Source: Tupaia tana (taxonomy: Eukaryota > Chordata > Mammalia > Scandentia > Tupaiidae). Taken from it: 64,000 nt of DNA. The stretch spans positions 10,523,485 through 10,587,484 of the forward strand of contig JAKSZU010000011.1 in assembly GCA_026018925.1 (NCBI GenBank), read 5' to 3'. Below, piece by piece: positions 52,801 through 63,882 of the stretch (within the stretch, counting starts at the first letter, position 1; the number at the start of each line of letters is the position of its first letter). The notes beneath the pieces were generated by a model. That model saw only the letters and a program-made list of their open reading frames with translations, was not told where the DNA came from and did not search any database. Position numbers and translations under genes: made by a program.

Positions 52801-54934
52801 AAGGTAAGACTTGCAAAGTATTTATGACAATCTTTAACATATGTTAAGTGCTCAATAATGCTCATTTATTTTGCTGATGATGCTTTTGTCAGGCATTGAT
52901 ATTTCTCTATCTTTATGGAAACTAATGGGAAACAGGCATTTCCTGGTGCAGAAATTAGCCCTTTGAGGTCCCTGAAGAGCTTCTATCCTGAAAGGGTGGT
53001 CTTATCCTGTATGGGTGGGGATGCAATTCAGAAAAGGCTCCTTGGGAAGACTGAGAATGGCTGGATTCAGATCAACCACAAAGGAGTAATGCAGGGTGGA
53101 CAGCTGAGTGGCAGGGATAGTACTGGGGAGTGAGGGAAGGGGACAACAGCTGTAGCGCAGAGAGAGAAGGATGCATGCATTAGAAAGACTGTGCATTGGC
53201 AAGGCAAAAGGCAGGGCTCTATGGAGATTCTAGGACATCATACATATTCAGTTGGTCATCATGAATATTCAGTTAGATAGAGATTCACAGATAGGCTCTT
53301 GAGGGAGCTGGAACTGACAAAGGGGACTGACTTCCTTAAGAATCTCCCAATATCAAGGGAACATATGCCACAGCAGAGAACTAGACAGGATCAGAGGTGG
53401 AAGCAAATAGCTAGAAGCTTCGATGAAGAGAAGTGGATGAGTGACAACTGGCAGGTGCCGAGAGCCCTGCTAGGAAGACCTGAAAATCACCTCCAGTTGT
53501 ACAGCCAGGCCATGCAGTAGAAAGATGGGTCTTATTTACATTTGTGTGTAACATTCTACAGTCTTTTTTTTTTTTTTTTTTTCTTTTTTCTTTTTTTTTC
53601 CTACTGCAGAACAGAAATAGAGCTCTAAAGTGGATGTTAAACACAGTCACCAAGTCCTGCAGTTCCTCTCCATGTGTGAGGCATGACTGTGGTGAGGGCC
53701 GAGTGTTCTGGCCCCTCCCACCTCCAACAGCACAGTCTCAAAGTCATTTGCTTTACTTACCCAGCCTCAGAGAATAACTTCATAGAGGCCACAGCTGTGC
53801 AGCCACAAAATAATGTGTATGAAAAACAACGGTCTTGTTCAAATTTATCACTTTTTGGAGTGAAAGACGGAAGCCAGAGATGCAAAGAGTCCAAAGATTG
53901 TGGCAGAATACAGGCTGGAATTAGCCCTGCACACCCCCATTGGTCTTGTTTCTGCTTATTTCTGTCTGAGAAGGAGACCATCCATGGACTCAGGCCACTG
54001 TCAGCTCATGCAGTGCCTTTGGGTAGATTAGGGAAAGGGGGGCTCTTCTGGGTGGTCACAGCCCCATTGAGCAAAAAGGCTCCCTCCACCTGGTGCCAGG
54101 GAGCAAAGCACAGCCTGTGAGACCACATGTGATGAGAAATTAGAAGCAAATCTGCAGGGTCCAGAGTGTCATTTGTGTATCCTCCTCGCTCCCTCAGGTC
54201 TCCTCTCTCCCACTCATTCACTATTTAAAAATGTGTATTTAGTACCTGACTCCTGGATGAGTAATGACAGCTTTATGATTCATCTGGTAATGAACACCAC
54301 CGGAAAGGTAAAGCAATGGGTTTCAATGCACAGAGGACTTTTCTGATGATTACTATTTTTAACTTGCTGGAATAAGAGTGAGAAAAAAGTGGAGAGGTAG
54401 TGAGTGAGGGTAAAGGTGGTTTTAAGACAAGCAGGACTTCTATACAATTGGATCTCTACTGTCAAACTTCAATCCTTCATGCTTACCAGAAGAAGATGGG
54501 TTAGTCCTAATATAGAAAGTGTGTTTATTGTTTGAAGTGCAGAGACTCCTAAGAGCTTTCTCATGACAAGAACAATCTGTCTGATGACTTAGTACATCTG
54601 CTGAGCACAGAACAGCACCCAGCATTGTGTTCTACCGGGAGGCTACACTTTTCTAAATGGTGCCTTTAGTTAGTTTCTGTAGAGGTTGAGGATGCTAGGG
54701 AGAGAAAAATCTTCAGTGGAGTGAGAACTGCCACTCCTGGGCTCTTCTTGGGACAAATATGTTGGGTCTGTGTTCTTGCCTCATGAGAAATGAATGCCAA
54801 TGTTGTGCTGCTTATGTCTGTGTACAAACTTGGTAAATATATGTTGAAGGAAGGAAGAGATGCAGTCATCTAAGATGGTCAAAATTCTTTCTCACAAATT
54901 TGCTTCCATCATCACAATTATTAAGCTTACATTT
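52801..54934. other. 2.1-kb repeat-poor spacer
   Basis: Only a short 'gttaagtgctcaataatgctc' (52,841) of L2/MIR-terminus type and a T-rich run at 53,562-53,600 stand out. No gene. The 145-codon frame at 53,683-54,120 has no recognisable domain. Confidence 0.45.
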
Positions 54935-55025
54935 CCACATCATTTACGGTGCTGGGCATTGTTGCAGGTGTTTTACATATACTGGCTCATTTGATCCTAA
55001 CCCCCTGAAGTAGGTGATACTCAAT
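54935..55025 (-). repeat. MIR 3' fragment
   Basis: 'ttacggtgctgggcattg', 'gttttacatatactggctc', 'atttgatcctaaccccctg', 'gaagtaggtgatact'. Confidence 0.65.
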
Positions 55026-55084
55026 CATATAAAATCTCCACACACTCCTTCTTCCTTTATGTTTTTTTTTAATAAATAGTATAG

Positions 55085-55800
55085 GCTGTTAATTTTGCAC
55101 TTATTAATTCATTCATCCATTCATTGAATAGTTTTAAAATGTACCTGCCACGTGTCAGGAGCGATTTTAGGTGCTAGTGACAGTCCAATGCGCTCCCCGC
55201 TCTGAAAATGCTCCAATTTCAGTTGGAAAGAGTTAACACATGAGCAAACAAATGACTATAAAAATAATTCATTTGGTAAGTGCCATGATGGGTATGAAGG
55301 CCTTTTGAGAAGGTGGCATTGAAGCCAGAGTGTGAAGCAGTCACACACCTAGAGCCCAGAGAAAACTATGTTAAAAGAGGTAGCAGAGTGTCTACAGGTC
55401 CCGAGGTCTGGTAGGACTTGGTTACTCTGGGAACTTGAAGAGGGCTGATTGACCACAACAGAAAAATGCAGAGGAGAGTGGAAAGGTGGTTGAGATGTAG
55501 CCAGACTGTCCAGTACTCTGCAGGCCAGATGCAATGAAATATCGGTGAGAGGCATGACATAGAGAATTACCTGATTGAGTTAGTACCTGGAAAGAATCAC
55601 ATTGACTATTCTGCAGGAAATGGGTTTCAGGGTAGGAGTTTGAGAGGAGGCAGGAGATACATGGGTAGCTCTTGCAGAAGCCCAGACAAGAGATAATGGT
55701 GACTCACTTCAAGGTGGTGGCAGTGAAGACGGAGGGGGATGGACCATTCAAAGCTATAGTTAGGAGGTAGAACCATGAAGATTTGCAGATTGATTAAATG
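55085..55800 (-). mobile_element. L2 (LINE) ORF2 end and 3' UTR
   Basis: Reverse L2 over about 700 bp: 'ttattaattcattcatccattc', 'gtcaggagcgattttaggtgc', 'ccttttgagaaggtggcattg', 'aggccagatgcaatgaaat', 'gcccagacaagagataatggtg', 'aaggtggtggcagtgaagacgg', 'agctatagttaggaggtag'. Degraded throughout. Confidence 0.76.
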
Positions 55801-55903
55801 TGGGAGTTATTGAAAGAGAGTAATACAGAATAATTGGTGGGTTTTGACTTAAAAATGGGATGGATGACAGACATTCTGGAAAATAGTTTGGCTTACTGGT
55901 TGC

Positions 55904-56300
55904 TATGAGGGGGATTTAAAAGTTCATGAAAAATGTGTATTACAAAACCCAAAATGCATGGATTTCAAATTTTTTTTTGCACCAGGATAAAAATTTTTCT
56001 CTTTTCTGTTTTAGTTTTTAATTGCCAGAGGGTGCATGCACTCAACAGAAAGAGACAGAAAGAGAAAGAGAGAGAGATGGAAGGAGAATGCACTCTCCTA
56101 GTAGGGTATGGTCATGCTGCAATTCTTTCTCCTCTATGTCTCCATCCTGTCAGAATTTTGGACAAGCAAAATTTTCAAACCACTGGGGAAGAAATTCAAA
56201 CCACAGTCTGCCCTGTGCAATCCAGTTTCTCTTTGCCACTAGGTTATGGGGCCAGCTCCCAATAACTTTTTTCCCATGAACTTTTTGAAGTCCCCCCATA
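55904..56300. mobile_element. Hsmar2-like mariner MITE split by a SINE
   Basis: Left: 'gagggggatttaaaagttcatg', 'ttttttgcaccaggataaa'. Right: 'ttttttcccatgaacttttt' and 'gaagtccccccata'. Flanked by TA. Same family as 37,367 and 43,358. Confidence 0.85.
56005..56260 (-). mobile_element. SINE-A3, nested in MITE
   Basis: 'tttaattgccagagggtgc', 'gaatgcactctcctagtagg', 'catgctgcaattctttctcc', 'gaattttggacaagc', 'ttatggggccagctccc'. Diverged; the 'cggcccatagc'-type end marks the older head. Confidence 0.8.
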
Positions 56301-56680
56301 TTAACCATAAACATACCATAAGACCCAGATATCCCACATCCCACATATTTACCCAAAATAAATGAGAATATGTTCCAAAACAAAGCTTGTACCCTACATG
56401 TCCTTCAGTGAGTAAACTGATAAGCACATCTTAGTACATTCTGAACCTTAATCCCTGGCAACCACCAAGCTGTTCTCCATCCCTATAGTTTGACCTTTTC
56501 CAGAATTTCATCTTAGTGAAATCACAAGCATGCAACCTTTTGAAGCTGGCTTTTTGCACTCAGCATAATGCTTTTGAGAGTCATCCATGCTGTAGTATGC
56601 TCCAAGAGTCCATTCCTTCTCATTGCTAGGTAGTTTTATAGCACATTTCTACCACAAGGCAACCTTTATTTATGTAAATA
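56301..56680 (+). mobile_element. L1 (LINE) 3' region
   Basis: 'cccacatatttacccaaaataaatgag' (two motifs), 'aacaaagcttgtaccctac', 'aatccctggcaaccaccaagc', 'tgcactcagcataatgctt', 'gtcatccatgctgtagtatg'. Typical L1M 3' sequence. Confidence 0.72.
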
Positions 56681-56705
56681 TTAAAATAAGTGTTTAAAAT
56701 ATTTT

Positions 56706-56960
56706 TCTTTTCTTCTAATTATCAGAGGGCATATCACTTGCCAAACAGAGGCAGAGAAAGTGAGAGAAGAAGGGAGAATGCACTCCCCAATGGGGTATGG
56801 TCACTCCATAATTTCTTCTAATTCTCTATCCTGTTGGAATTTTGGGCACATGTGCCTGACATGTTTGTCATGTTTTTCAAGCCACTGAGGCTGGGACTTG
56901 AACCTCGGTCAGCCATGAGGAATCTAGCTCTCTTAACCACCTAGCTATGGGGCCAGCCCC
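56706..56960 (-). mobile_element. SINE-A3, full length, old
   Basis: 'ctaattatcagagggcatatc', 'gaatgcactccccaatgggg', 'ggaattttgggcacatgtgc', 'gggacttgaacctcggtcagcc', 'ctatggggccagcccc'. TTTAAAATATTTTT before (56,693) and TTTAAAATATTTTT after (56,966) form its duplication. Confidence 0.88.
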
Positions 56961-56980
56961 AATATTTAAAATATTTTTAA

Positions 56981-58218
56981 ATACAAAAAGCAAGGAGCAA
57001 AGATGGGGGAAAAAAAGAGAGTAAATGGTTATACTACTTTGAAATGGGTAAGATGGAAGAAGAAACAGATTTATAGGATGGGCCATATTTAAATTCCATA
57101 AGAGAATCTATATTTACATTCCATGAAGTCTTATTTGGTAGATTCGAATTAACCATGATGGTGAGCTCTCATAGGCCGTAAGTAAGCACTGTCCTTGGGA
57201 CTGTGGGAGGGAGCAGGATAAATTGTGTGGGGAGATGTGAGGGTCAGGCTTCCAAAGGCTGCTGCTGCCTGAACCCAACCCTCCTTCACCAAGGGTCTGC
57301 TCTGGAGCCAGCACTGTCCTTGGAGTCGGCCTGGAAAAATGTCCACTAAGCATCTACATCTGGTCATCTCTGATGTCCTTATGTGGGTCTCACCCTATTT
57401 GGAGACAGCTTTCAGTATCCCTTGGGCCTTTTCCAAATTTATGAGTGTAAATGAATGAGTCATTACCCAAGGAGGGGAAAGGCTGGAAGGAAATGAATGC
57501 CAATGCCTGTCTCTGCTCTGGTCCCAAGCAAGGCTGAGGACTGTTCTCAGGAGACCCAAGTCCAGACTGAGGGCAGAAGAAGGGTGAGAAAGACGGAAGA
57601 GAAAAGGAGAGGAGACAGAAGAGAAAGGGGGCAGGGAGGAGGGAAAAGGTGCAGCTCCATAGGTTTGTTTCCATGTGGCCTTCTGGTCAGCCTCCCGGGC
57701 CTCCAGTGCATTCAGCCTACCTTACTGAAAGCTCATGCTGCAGTCAGGCTCCAGGTACACTCTCTGCCCACTACTCAGTTTACCACAGAGAAAAGCACAA
57801 GTATTTATGGACTCCATAATTATAGAAACAGGAGGCTGGAAAGGAAGAAACAAAACTGTGAAGAGTGATTTGTTAGGTGGTATAATTATGAGGGATTCTC
57901 AGGGAAAAACATCTATGGTACAAAAGGATAGCATTGAGGACTGTACCCCATGGATTCCACACAGAAACTGGGACAAACACAAGCCACAGAACCATCAGAA
58001 TGCTTTTGTAACTGCTCTCCCCTCTCTGAATTCCTCCCACGTCATAGCATCCTCCTTTTCCCTGAGCTATTGTGTAATTCCAAGATATTGAAAATACTAT
58101 CTCCTTGTGAGATTAGAAGAAGAATCTTCCATGAACTCTATGAGATGAGGAGTATCTGTTACACTCTGAGGTACAGTAGTTACTTAATAAGCGTGTGTTG
58201 TATAAGCAGAAAAAAAGT
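56981..58218. other. Repeat-poor spacer
   Basis: No transposon or gene. Purine-rich at 57,560-57,650 ('ggaagagaaaaggagagg'). Frames of about 120 codons here lack domains. Confidence 0.45.
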
Positions 58219-58227
58219 GTCTAGCTC

Positions 58228-58618
58228 AGTATTGCTCAACAGAAATATCGGGTTGTCGGAAAAGTCATGATATATTTTTGCATTGAAAAAATACGTCATG
58301 ACTTTTCCAATGACCTAATACAAGGCACATATGTAATGTTAAGTTTCCTAGTAGCCACATTTTAAAACATTGAACAAAATAAGCAAAACTAGATGTAATA
58401 ATGTATCTTACTTCATCCCCTATATATAAAATATTAAAATTTTAGCCTAGAATCAATACAAAAATGATTAATGCAATATTTTTCATTCTTTTCATGTTTT
58501 TACTAGATCTTCAGAGTCTAGAGTGTATTTTATAATACAAGTCAATTTGTACTGGCCACATTTCCAAGAGCTCAAAAGCCACCTGTCACCCATGACTACA
58601 TTACCGGGCAGCATCAGT
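58228..58618 (-). mobile_element. MER33-like hAT-Charlie element with MITE inside
   Basis: In plus orientation: 'tattgctcaacagaaatat', [MITE], 'ggcacatatgtaatgttaag', 'tttcctagtagccacattttaaa', 'tgtactggccacatttcc', 'agagctcaaaagccacctg', 'cgggcagcatc'. It is flanked by a hAT-type 8-bp duplication TCTAGCTC / TCTAGCCC. Family name from memory; hAT-Charlie class is firm. Confidence 0.78.
58246..58320. mobile_element. Palindromic Tc1/mariner MITE in hAT element
   Basis: Arms 'ggttgtcggaaaagtcatga' and 'tcatgacttttccaatgacc' pair over about 18 of 20 bases around an A/T loop. Fourth copy of the family. Confidence 0.92.
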
Positions 58619-58639
58619 CTAGCCCAAGGCCTAACATGT

Positions 58640-58690
58640 GGTTGATTCTCAATATTTTTTAAATTACTGCCTGAATGGTACTTGTGAAAG
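58640..58690 (+). repeat. L2-like terminus
   Basis: 'ctaacatgtggttgattctcaat' resembles the L2 3' end. Weak. Confidence 0.35.
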
Positions 58691-59472
58691 AGCTGATCCT
58701 TGGAGAGCCTTGGGATATTATACTGATAATACCATGTGATTTGGGGTCAGACTCTCGGCTCCTAGAGCAGGGATCTGATTTATGAAGGAGATTTTGTCCC
58801 TGCCCTTGAATTACAAAGGTGCTGATTCACTGAGTCACACTTCATGTTATGCGGTGACGAGGAAGCTGGCCTTCAGTCACCAGCTGGATTCTATGTACAA
58901 GCCTCCGTTGCCAGCAAGAGTGGGAATAGGACTGGGCGTCCACACATGGTAATGTCCACATGGGTTGTGTCCAAGTGAAGGCCAAAGGCTTCCTTAGAAT
59001 ACCAGGAACACAGCTATGAGAATGTTCATGTGAGGATGCACAGAGACTGATGGATGCATCTCACATGTGGAGAGCCATGACAATGCTGTGCACTGGTATC
59101 CTCAAGAGACCTAAATTTACTGCCTCCTCTCTTGCAAGCTGGCCCTACCTCCACCTGCCATGACTGGCTCTGCTGGAGAAGCCTGTGAGCATCCCTGGAG
59201 GCAGTCTGTTCTCCACCTAGGTGATCCTGTCACCTGCCCAGAGCCACCGGCTACTCCATTGTTAGGCAGTTGAACTTTTGAGTGAGCAGGACCTTGAAAA
59301 TATATCGCAGAATTTTACAGCTAAAGGGTTTTTCCTGTTGGGTCTACAAGATCTAGAAACGTCTCGCACAGTTTTTCTCACCAATGCTAATCCTTCCTAA
59401 AGCTTGAATGTCTGTGGAAATGGCAGCTCATGACACTACAGACAGCGTCTCCATGGGTTGCAGCTTGATGGT
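58691..59472. other. Unique spacer
   Basis: No named feature. Confidence 0.45.
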
Positions 59473-59488
59473 CTAGAAGGTCTTTCTT

Positions 59489-59961
<473 letters not shown>

Positions 59962-60140
59962 CTGGAAGGTCTTTCTTAAATTGTGCCTGATTTTGCCTCT
60001 ATGTAATTTTACACTCAGGGCTTGACTCAGCTCCAGAACCAACACAGAGTAAATTCATGCTAGGATAAGGATAAATGTATATTTGTGTCTATGTTTCAAT
60101 TCAAGTATCCCCTCTGTGGAGAGGTCCTGTCCCACTACTT

Positions 60141-60397
60141 TTTTTTTTTTTTAAATGTGCCAGAAGGCATGTGAGCTAGTTGGAGAAAGACAGAGAAAGA
60201 GACAGAGAGGGAAAGCTAGAAAGCATCCTTCATCGGACACGGTCATCCCTTCTCCATCTCCTCCCTCTTTCAGGATTTTGGGCATATGTGCCCGGCATTT
60301 TTCTCAAAAGCCACTGGATGTGAGACTCAAACCAAACAGAACTGGGTGTATATGGGATCCAGCCACCTTAACCATCACGCCATGGGCTGGCCCCCGC
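60141..60397 (-). mobile_element. SINE-A3, full length
   Basis: T tail, 'aaatgtgccagaaggcatgtg', 'acacggtcatcccttctcc', 'ggattttgggcatatgtgcc', 'atgtgagactcaaacc', 'cgccatgggctggcccc'. Duplication CCCACTACTT (60,131) / CCAACCACTT (60,399). Confidence 0.87.
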
Positions 60398-60616
60398 CCA
60401 ACCACTTGACTGGTCCTTTTCCTCATCCACTTCCAAGTCACTCTTTACCGCATTACTCTATTTGAATTATACCAACTCTCAGATTTATTGTTATCTTAGT
60501 TATGTAATTTCTTGACTATTTGCTCTCCCCAAACCAAATGTAATGTCCTTGAGAGTATTTATGGAACATATAAGCAAACATCTCTGACTTACTTGTTGAA
60601 TGAATGACTGGATAAA

Positions 60617-60648
60617 CACACACACACACACACACACACATATTTCTC

Positions 60649-60740
<92 letters not shown>

Positions 60741-60746
60741 GTAATA
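60617..60746. repeat. Compound (CA)n/(TA)n microsatellite
   Basis: (CA)n, then (TA)n, an ACAC interruption, (TA)n, (CA)n, (TA)n, TG interruption and (TA)n. Alternating purine-pyrimidine throughout about 130 bp. Confidence 0.96.
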
Positions 60747-60947
60747 TATTTCTTATCCCTTCCTGTTTCAGAGATAAAAAGAGACGGAGAATTAAAAAAG
60801 CCAATGGGGTGTGGTGAAATTTAAGATAGCAGTTTGTGTATAGTGAAGTGGGAAGGAATTGAGATCCTCTTGAAGGACGCAAAGCATGAAAGGCCAAGAT
60901 GGGACTTGGGTTGTGGTAAAAATGACGTGTTTGAGATGCTGAATGGA

Positions 60948-61185
60948 CAAGCAGATGGCAAAACGGTTACATCACTGGACTCCCACATAGTCAATTGTGG
61001 TTTGAATCCCAGACCTGACAGCTTAAAACTCATGCTGGGTATATGTGTGTACATGCCCAAAATCCCAAGAGGAGCATGGAGAAGGGATTATGGTGTGTCC
61101 ATCCCCCTTAGGGGGTGATTTATCACTTTCTATCTCTCTCGCTCTCTGATGAGCACACACGCTCTCAAAAAAAGACAAAAACTGG
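60948..61185 (+). mobile_element. SINE-A1, full length
   Basis: 'gacaagcagatggcaaaacgg', 'cactggactcccacatagtc', 'tttgaatcccagacctgac', 'gagaagggattatggtg', 'cctta-gggggtgattta' area, tail 'ctcaaaaaaagac'. Moderately diverged. Confidence 0.88.
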
Positions 61186-61190
61186 AAAAG

Positions 61191-61572
61191 TGGAAAGGGA
61201 ACCTGGTCACAGAGTGACTGGAAGGGTCCATTTCTTTATTGCCTCCTAAAACCCCAGGAATCTGAAATCTTTTCTCTCGCCACCCTCTTGAACTTGGATA
61301 ATCTTGCCAAATCTGGACTTTGTAAGTTTCTATTTTTCCATTTGTCTTATTCTACCTTGCTCCTTATCAGTAGATAAATATTTTCTCCAGCATCACATAT
61401 TGAATGCCTACGTGAACCTGGATCGGGTAGGTTGGAGACAAGGGCTCATAGACTGTCAAGAAGAAAGGCACTGTACATGGCAATAGACTTCTGAAACTAT
61501 TGTTCAATCTTTCTTGAAATTTCTGCAGTCTTCCTATATTTTGGTTCTTGTCCTCCTTTCTTGGACTACTCT
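61191..61572. other. Unique spacer
   Basis: No feature recognised. Confidence 0.4.
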
Positions 61573-61985
61573 TTGTTATGGAGTGTATTCTGGCCTCAAA
61601 GAGGTATGTTAAATCCTGACCTCCAGTATCTCAGAATGGTACTTTATTTGGAAACAAGGCTGCTGCAGATGTAAGTTCTCGGGGCAAGGTTATAACAGAG
61701 TAGGTGGGCCTCTAATCCAATCCGATCCTTTTCCTTATAATAAGAGTCCAGAGGAGAAACCTGAAGAAGGAGGCATAGGTTGGAAAGCAGCATTTACAAG
61801 CCAACAAAGGACACAGATTGCCAGCTATTGCCATAAACGAAAATACAGACATGAATCAGTCTTCTTTGGAGATCTAGACAAAACCAAGTCTGGAAACTTT
61901 GTGTCTTGAACTATAAGAAAATAAAGTTCTGTTGTTTTGAGCCATCAGTTCGTGGTACTTTGTCACACAGCAGTGCTGAGACACT
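61573..61985 (+). mobile_element. MLT1-type (ERVL-MaLR) LTR
   Basis: 'gttatggagtgtattctggcc', 'tggtactttatttggaaaca', 'gggcctctaatccaatccg', 'aaaccaagtctggaaacttt', 'aagaaaataaagttctgttg', 'tggtactttgtcacacagcag'. Close to full length, uninterrupted, old. Confidence 0.87.
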
Positions 61986-62384
61986 CATACTTCACTTGGT
62001 TGATTTTATCTTCTTCCTTCCATTTCCTGTCTTTAGTCATCTGTGATTTTCCTACTCCCTTCTTCCACAAGATCCGTCATTTCTTCAGTTTCTCTCTCAC
62101 CTCTCTAATGAAGTCTCATAAGTGTTCTTAACTTTTCTCCTAACATCCTACTTATCTTTAATCTCAAAGCTTCAAGTACCTTTCAGACTTAACTTATCAT
62201 ACAAAACTAATCTCTGCTCAGCTCAACTCTGTTTCCAAACATCCCACTTTCTTCCCCTTTACATTATCATGCTTTTTCTCACTCAGATCTGAAAATTTTA
62301 ATTTCTACATTCTACTCCCCAACTAAAACATAGTATTTATACTTTGTACTTGCCACTGACCCACTTTTATATTTATCTATTCCT
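61986..62384. other. Unassigned CT-rich spacer
   Basis: Possibly degraded L2 but not callable. No gene. Confidence 0.35.
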
Positions 62385-62612
62385 TACTTTTCAAGGTTTA
62401 TTTGTTTATTTCTTCCATGAGCAAGACAGAGACAGGGGCAGACAGAGAGACAGTACCCATGCTGTGATCCACGCCCAGCCTCAGCTAGCCCCAGATCATG
62501 GGTGCGTGCCTGGAGAACTCAGGGAGGTCTCTGTACATAAACTCAGAACTTTCTCATGTGGTTCAGCCTTGCAGAGTGTGGCATTTTACCACTGTGCCAC
62601 TGTCTGGACTCA
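62385..62612 (-). mobile_element. SINE-B
   Basis: 'ggtttatttgtttatttcttcc', 'ccacgcccagcctcagctagcc', 'ccccagatcatgggtgcg', 'actcagaactttctcatgtgg', 'ccactgtgccactgtctgg'. A full-length copy that helps define the family consensus. Confidence 0.85.
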
Positions 62613-63614
62613 GAGTCCCACTTTTTATCATCTTAATTTAAGACTGAGTAAGCTGTGTTATTGCAATAGTCCACCATCTCCTCCTTTTCTCCAATCTTGC
62701 CTCACCTAGAGGCAGTAAGCTCTGCAAGACTCAGCTTTCACAGTGCTCTTTCTTTGTCAACCTGTAGTGATCTTTCTAGCCATAGGCAGTTGTCCTGGGC
62801 TAGCCTCACATTGGCCAACTCCAGTCCTACATATGGCCCATTTCTCACTATCCTTCCACTGCTCTTGGGTGTTTCCACCCCATATACCATGGGTTAATTT
62901 CACTGCTTTGGACTGACCATGTTTATCTCCAGAGTGAATGATACTCAGTCAACATGCTGGGATGCAGTAACTGAATATAAAGATGCTCTCTCACTCCAAG
63001 ACCATGAGTTGTTATGGAACAGGATGTAGCAGTTTGTTGGCATCCTTTAGTAATTATTGGATGTATGATTTGCAACTGATTTCAGTGGATGCTAGTAATA
63101 CTGGGATGTTTTCAGTGGTTAAGGCTGGTCATGTGATTACAATGTGACTACATGACAAGCTCACTGTAAGGGCACCATACGCAGACTTGAGAATTTCTGG
63201 CACCAAACTCTTTGCATGTATGGTGGTTCAAGACTTGGGAAGAATGCATGTCTATATGTCAGCCTGTACCTGCCATCTCCAAAACCCTTCCAATCCATAT
63301 CCTTCTCCTGCTGTTCTTGTGCCGTATCCTTACTGTGAAATAGAGCTGTTCTCTGGGTCTTGTGATAGAACATTTAAGGTGGTTAGTGTACAATTAATAT
63401 AGGCCTTTACTTATTCTGTTCTGATATGTGAAATACCCCACTTATTTTTCTCCCCCATCAACCGCACACCTAATCTCTAAGGAAATCTCAAATCCTCCTC
63501 TAATAAGAAGTTTCAACCAGTCTTTATGCCTTGCTGATCTTCACAGAACTTGGCCTGAGGGGACATTAACACTTGGTTAAGTTATTCTCCTATTTTTAGG
63601 TATCACGCTTTAAT
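62613..63614. other. Spacer with possible L2 remnants
   Basis: 'tgttattgcaatagtccacc' (62,656) resembles the L2 RLDYCN region, sense. The rest, to 63,614, is unassigned and has no gene. Confidence 0.4.
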
Positions 63615-63790
63615 GAGAGGCTCAGTTCCAATTCAACCACTTATTAGCTATGTAAAACTTGGGAAGTTACTTAACCCTTCTGAATCTCAGTTTCCCCATC
63701 AATAAAATGGAGATGCTAATACTTTTTGTAAAGGAGTGTTGAAAAATCTGAACAAAGTAATATAGAAAAAGTGCCTGACACTCAAGAAAC
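63615..63790 (+). repeat. MIR element
   Basis: 'gaggctcagttccaattc', 'ccacttattagctatgtaa', 'gggaagttacttaacccttc', 'tgaatctcagtttccccatc', 'aataaaatggagatgctaatac', 'gtgcctgacactcaa'. One of the best preserved MIRs here. Confidence 0.9.
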
Positions 63791-63882
63791 AGACAATGAA
63801 TCTGAGTATTCTGCTCCTCTTCCTATATTTTCTTTTTCTTTACAAAGAGATTATAAACTCTTTTAAAAAAGAAATCTTGGGG

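Noticed and set aside
53683-54120. 145-codon plus-strand frame
   Set aside because: No domain, no splice-site framing, and overlapping frames of similar length on the other strand.
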